Source: Chamaesiphon sp. 336R_metabinner_41 (GTDB lineage: Bacteria > Cyanobacteriota > Cyanobacteriia > Cyanobacteriales > Chamaesiphonaceae). Taken from it: a DNA stretch of 39,751 nt. The DNA lies in the NCBI GenBank assembly GCA_025359915.1, contig JANYDE010000051.1:1-39751 (forward strand), written 5' to 3'. Below the pieces are notes generated by a model. The model had not been told where the DNA came from and did no database searches. It was given only the letters and a program-made list of their open reading frames with translations. Both the position numbers and the translations under genes were made by a program. How positions within the stretch are numbered: the stretch's first letter is position 1; the number at the start of each line of letters is the position of its first letter. Shown here piece by piece: positions 35,301 to 38,300 of this stretch.

Positions 35301-38300
35301 CTCCTAAATGGGTGAAGTTACCCAGTTGTTGGACGATATTCTGACCTTGAGGATCTGTGGCTAAAGCGACAGTTTCACCTAAGCTATCAGTATTAGTAGT
35401 GCCGATACCTTGGTTATCTACTTGCCAACTGACATTAATATTCTGTCCGCTTTTAGCCGTGCCATTGAGTTGTAAACTACTCAATACCAAGTCAGCATAG
35501 GGAATCGGTGTAACTGTCAGTGGATTGGTTGCAAAGCCACTATTATTTGTTTCGCTACCATTTTCAAAGACACCATTACCAGCATCAGTGATAATTTTTA
35601 CTTGATATTTACCGACTAGTGCTGGTGGCAAATTGATATTTTCAGTACGAGTATAATTATCGCCAACAGCTAAACTACCGCTATGGCTAAATTCGCCCAC
35701 GGTAATTTCTTTACCTTCACCGATGAGGATTACTTTATCTACCCAAGTATTCGTAGATCCCGCTCCATTACCATTATTAGTTACGCGCCAACTAACTTGA
35801 ATTTGGGCCGGATCTCTGACGACTAATTCTGGCGCGGTAATATTGTCTACAGCTAAATCGGCATAAGGAGCTAAGGTAATATCAATCGGCAGAGCTGCCA
35901 GATTATTTGCCTTACTTCCTTGCTCGTTAATACTACTAAGCGCGTCAGATTGGATGATAATATACTTACTACCACTGAGATCGATCGGGAGGTTAATATT
36001 GACACTCTGAGTAACTCCTAAATCCTGAACTTTTGCGGTTAATTCGGATAAGAGTCGATCGTTCCCATCTAATTTATTATCATCCGATAAATACACTCGC
36101 TCGTTCCAGCCAGTTAACGGAGTCGCTGTACCGATATTTTGGGTAGTCCACTGAATCGGAATCGTCGTACCAGAAGTCGCTGTAAGGGGGTTAGCATCGA
36201 CTGTGACGGCTAGATCTGGGTGTCCGCTGGTAATCTGTCCCGAACTGTAGCGATTGTTCCCTGAACCATCTCCTTCAAACAGGGTGTTTTCAGAGTTCGT
36301 AACGATAGCGATTTGGTAATTACCATCAGCGAGATTAGTCGGTAAAGTAATCGTCGCAGAATTAGAATAACTTCCACCCAACCCTAATAAGTTAATCGGT
36401 GCAGCTTTAATTTGCAGCGGGATGTTGACCGTTCCCGTAGAATTAGTTAGATAAACTCGATCGTTCCAATTACCTTTAGCAACACCCAATCCAGTATTAT
36501 TGACTGTCCAGTTTACTTGGATAGTTTGCCCTGGTTGTCCGGTACTAGCATAGGTGAGATTAGTAACAACTAAATCGGGATCTGGTTTGCGAGTAACGGC
36601 AACTGGTTGAGCAGATCCAGTAGTGTTATTACCCTCGAATTTATATTCGCCCACCTGGTTATTCGCATCGGTAGTAACGAAGGTATAGTAGTTACCACTA
36701 ATCCCATTGGGGAGATCGAATGTTGCAGTTTGGAGATAGTTCTCGCCTGGATTGAGTTTACCAGTACGATTAATATTCCCTAGAGAAATCGCTGTGTTAT
36801 CGAAGATGTTTTTAGTCGAAACGTAAACTCGATCTGTCCAACTATTACTATTGGTGGCTAACTGTCCTTGATTACTAACCCTCCAAGTTAATGCAATTGC
36901 TTCGCCACTCGTACTCGTCGCAGGACTATTAATCGTATCGACAACTAAATCGGTATAGGGTGGATATTTAAGTTGAATCGGAGCGAAGATAGTATTATTA
37001 GTTTCGTCGGTTTCTAGTTGTTGTAAGCCGCGATCTGTTTTGGCAATTAAATAATAGTTGCCAGGGATAAGATCTGGAATGGTAATATCTGCTGTTCCAG
37101 CATAGTTACCACCACCAATTAAGTTAGATTTAGATCCACTATTTAGGAGTGAATCGCTGCTGTCTAAAATATTGTCTTTAGATATATAGATGCCATCAGT
37201 CCAGCCAGTGACTGCATTAACTAGGCTATTATTATTAACCTGCCAAGTGACAGTAACTTTATCGCCTAGTTGAACAAGAGTAGGCGCAGTGAGCTGAGAA
37301 ATAGTTAAATCTGGAGCGGCGATCTCGATCGGGGTAGTGCGATAATTATTACTAATATCTGTCTCACTCTGACTACCATTACTATTAGTCCGAATAATTA
37401 GATATTTACTACCCGCTACCTGACTGGGTAACGTAACAGTCTGGGTGGCTGTATAGCTGTTATTACTTGTAAGCTGCTGAGAATAAGATTTAGTGCCGAG
37501 TAAAGTATCGCTACTATCAAATTGGTCATCATTGGATAGATAAATAGTATCATTCCAACTGCCTAGAGCCGAGCCTAATCCCTGGTTACTAACATTCCAA
37601 GTGAGATCGAACGTCCCATTAACTGATGTTTGGCTAGGTGATGTGACAGCTATGACGACTAAATCTGGTGCAGTAATAGCAACATTATTAACGGTTAAAT
37701 TATTGAGTTCTTCTACTTCAGTCTGGTTGGAATTGGCATCAGTCTTAATTAATAACTTCCAACTCTTACTTGGGTCAATTTGGGGAATAGTTGCGGTAGT
37801 TGAGAGAGTGTAAGTAGCTCCAACTTGGAGGATATTAGTAACTCCTAGATCTGCAAGTAAGAGATCGTCATTACTAACTAGACCGTCGATGGATAAATAA
37901 ACTCTGTCGCGCCAATTAGTATCACTCCGATAACTACCTTGATTTTTCACCGTCCAGGTTAAGTTGACCAATTCGCCTGGAGTAATCGTCGCTGGAGTAT
38001 TGAAATTAGTAACAATTAAATCCGGTGCTTGAACATTGAGCGATATACTCTTAATATTATTGCCATAACCTGCTTCTAACAGTTGTTTTTGAGAATTACT
38101 AACAACGAATAGATAGGGTTGTCCGGTGAAGTTACTGGGTAGAGTTATATTTGCTGATTGGGTATAACTTGCGCCACCTGCGATGGAAGTTGTTCCTGAA
38201 GTTACTTGACCGACTAAAACTGCTGTATTGTCGAAGATACTATTATTAGACAGATAAATCCCATCAACCCAGTTACCACTAGTCGCCAAACCACCTTGGT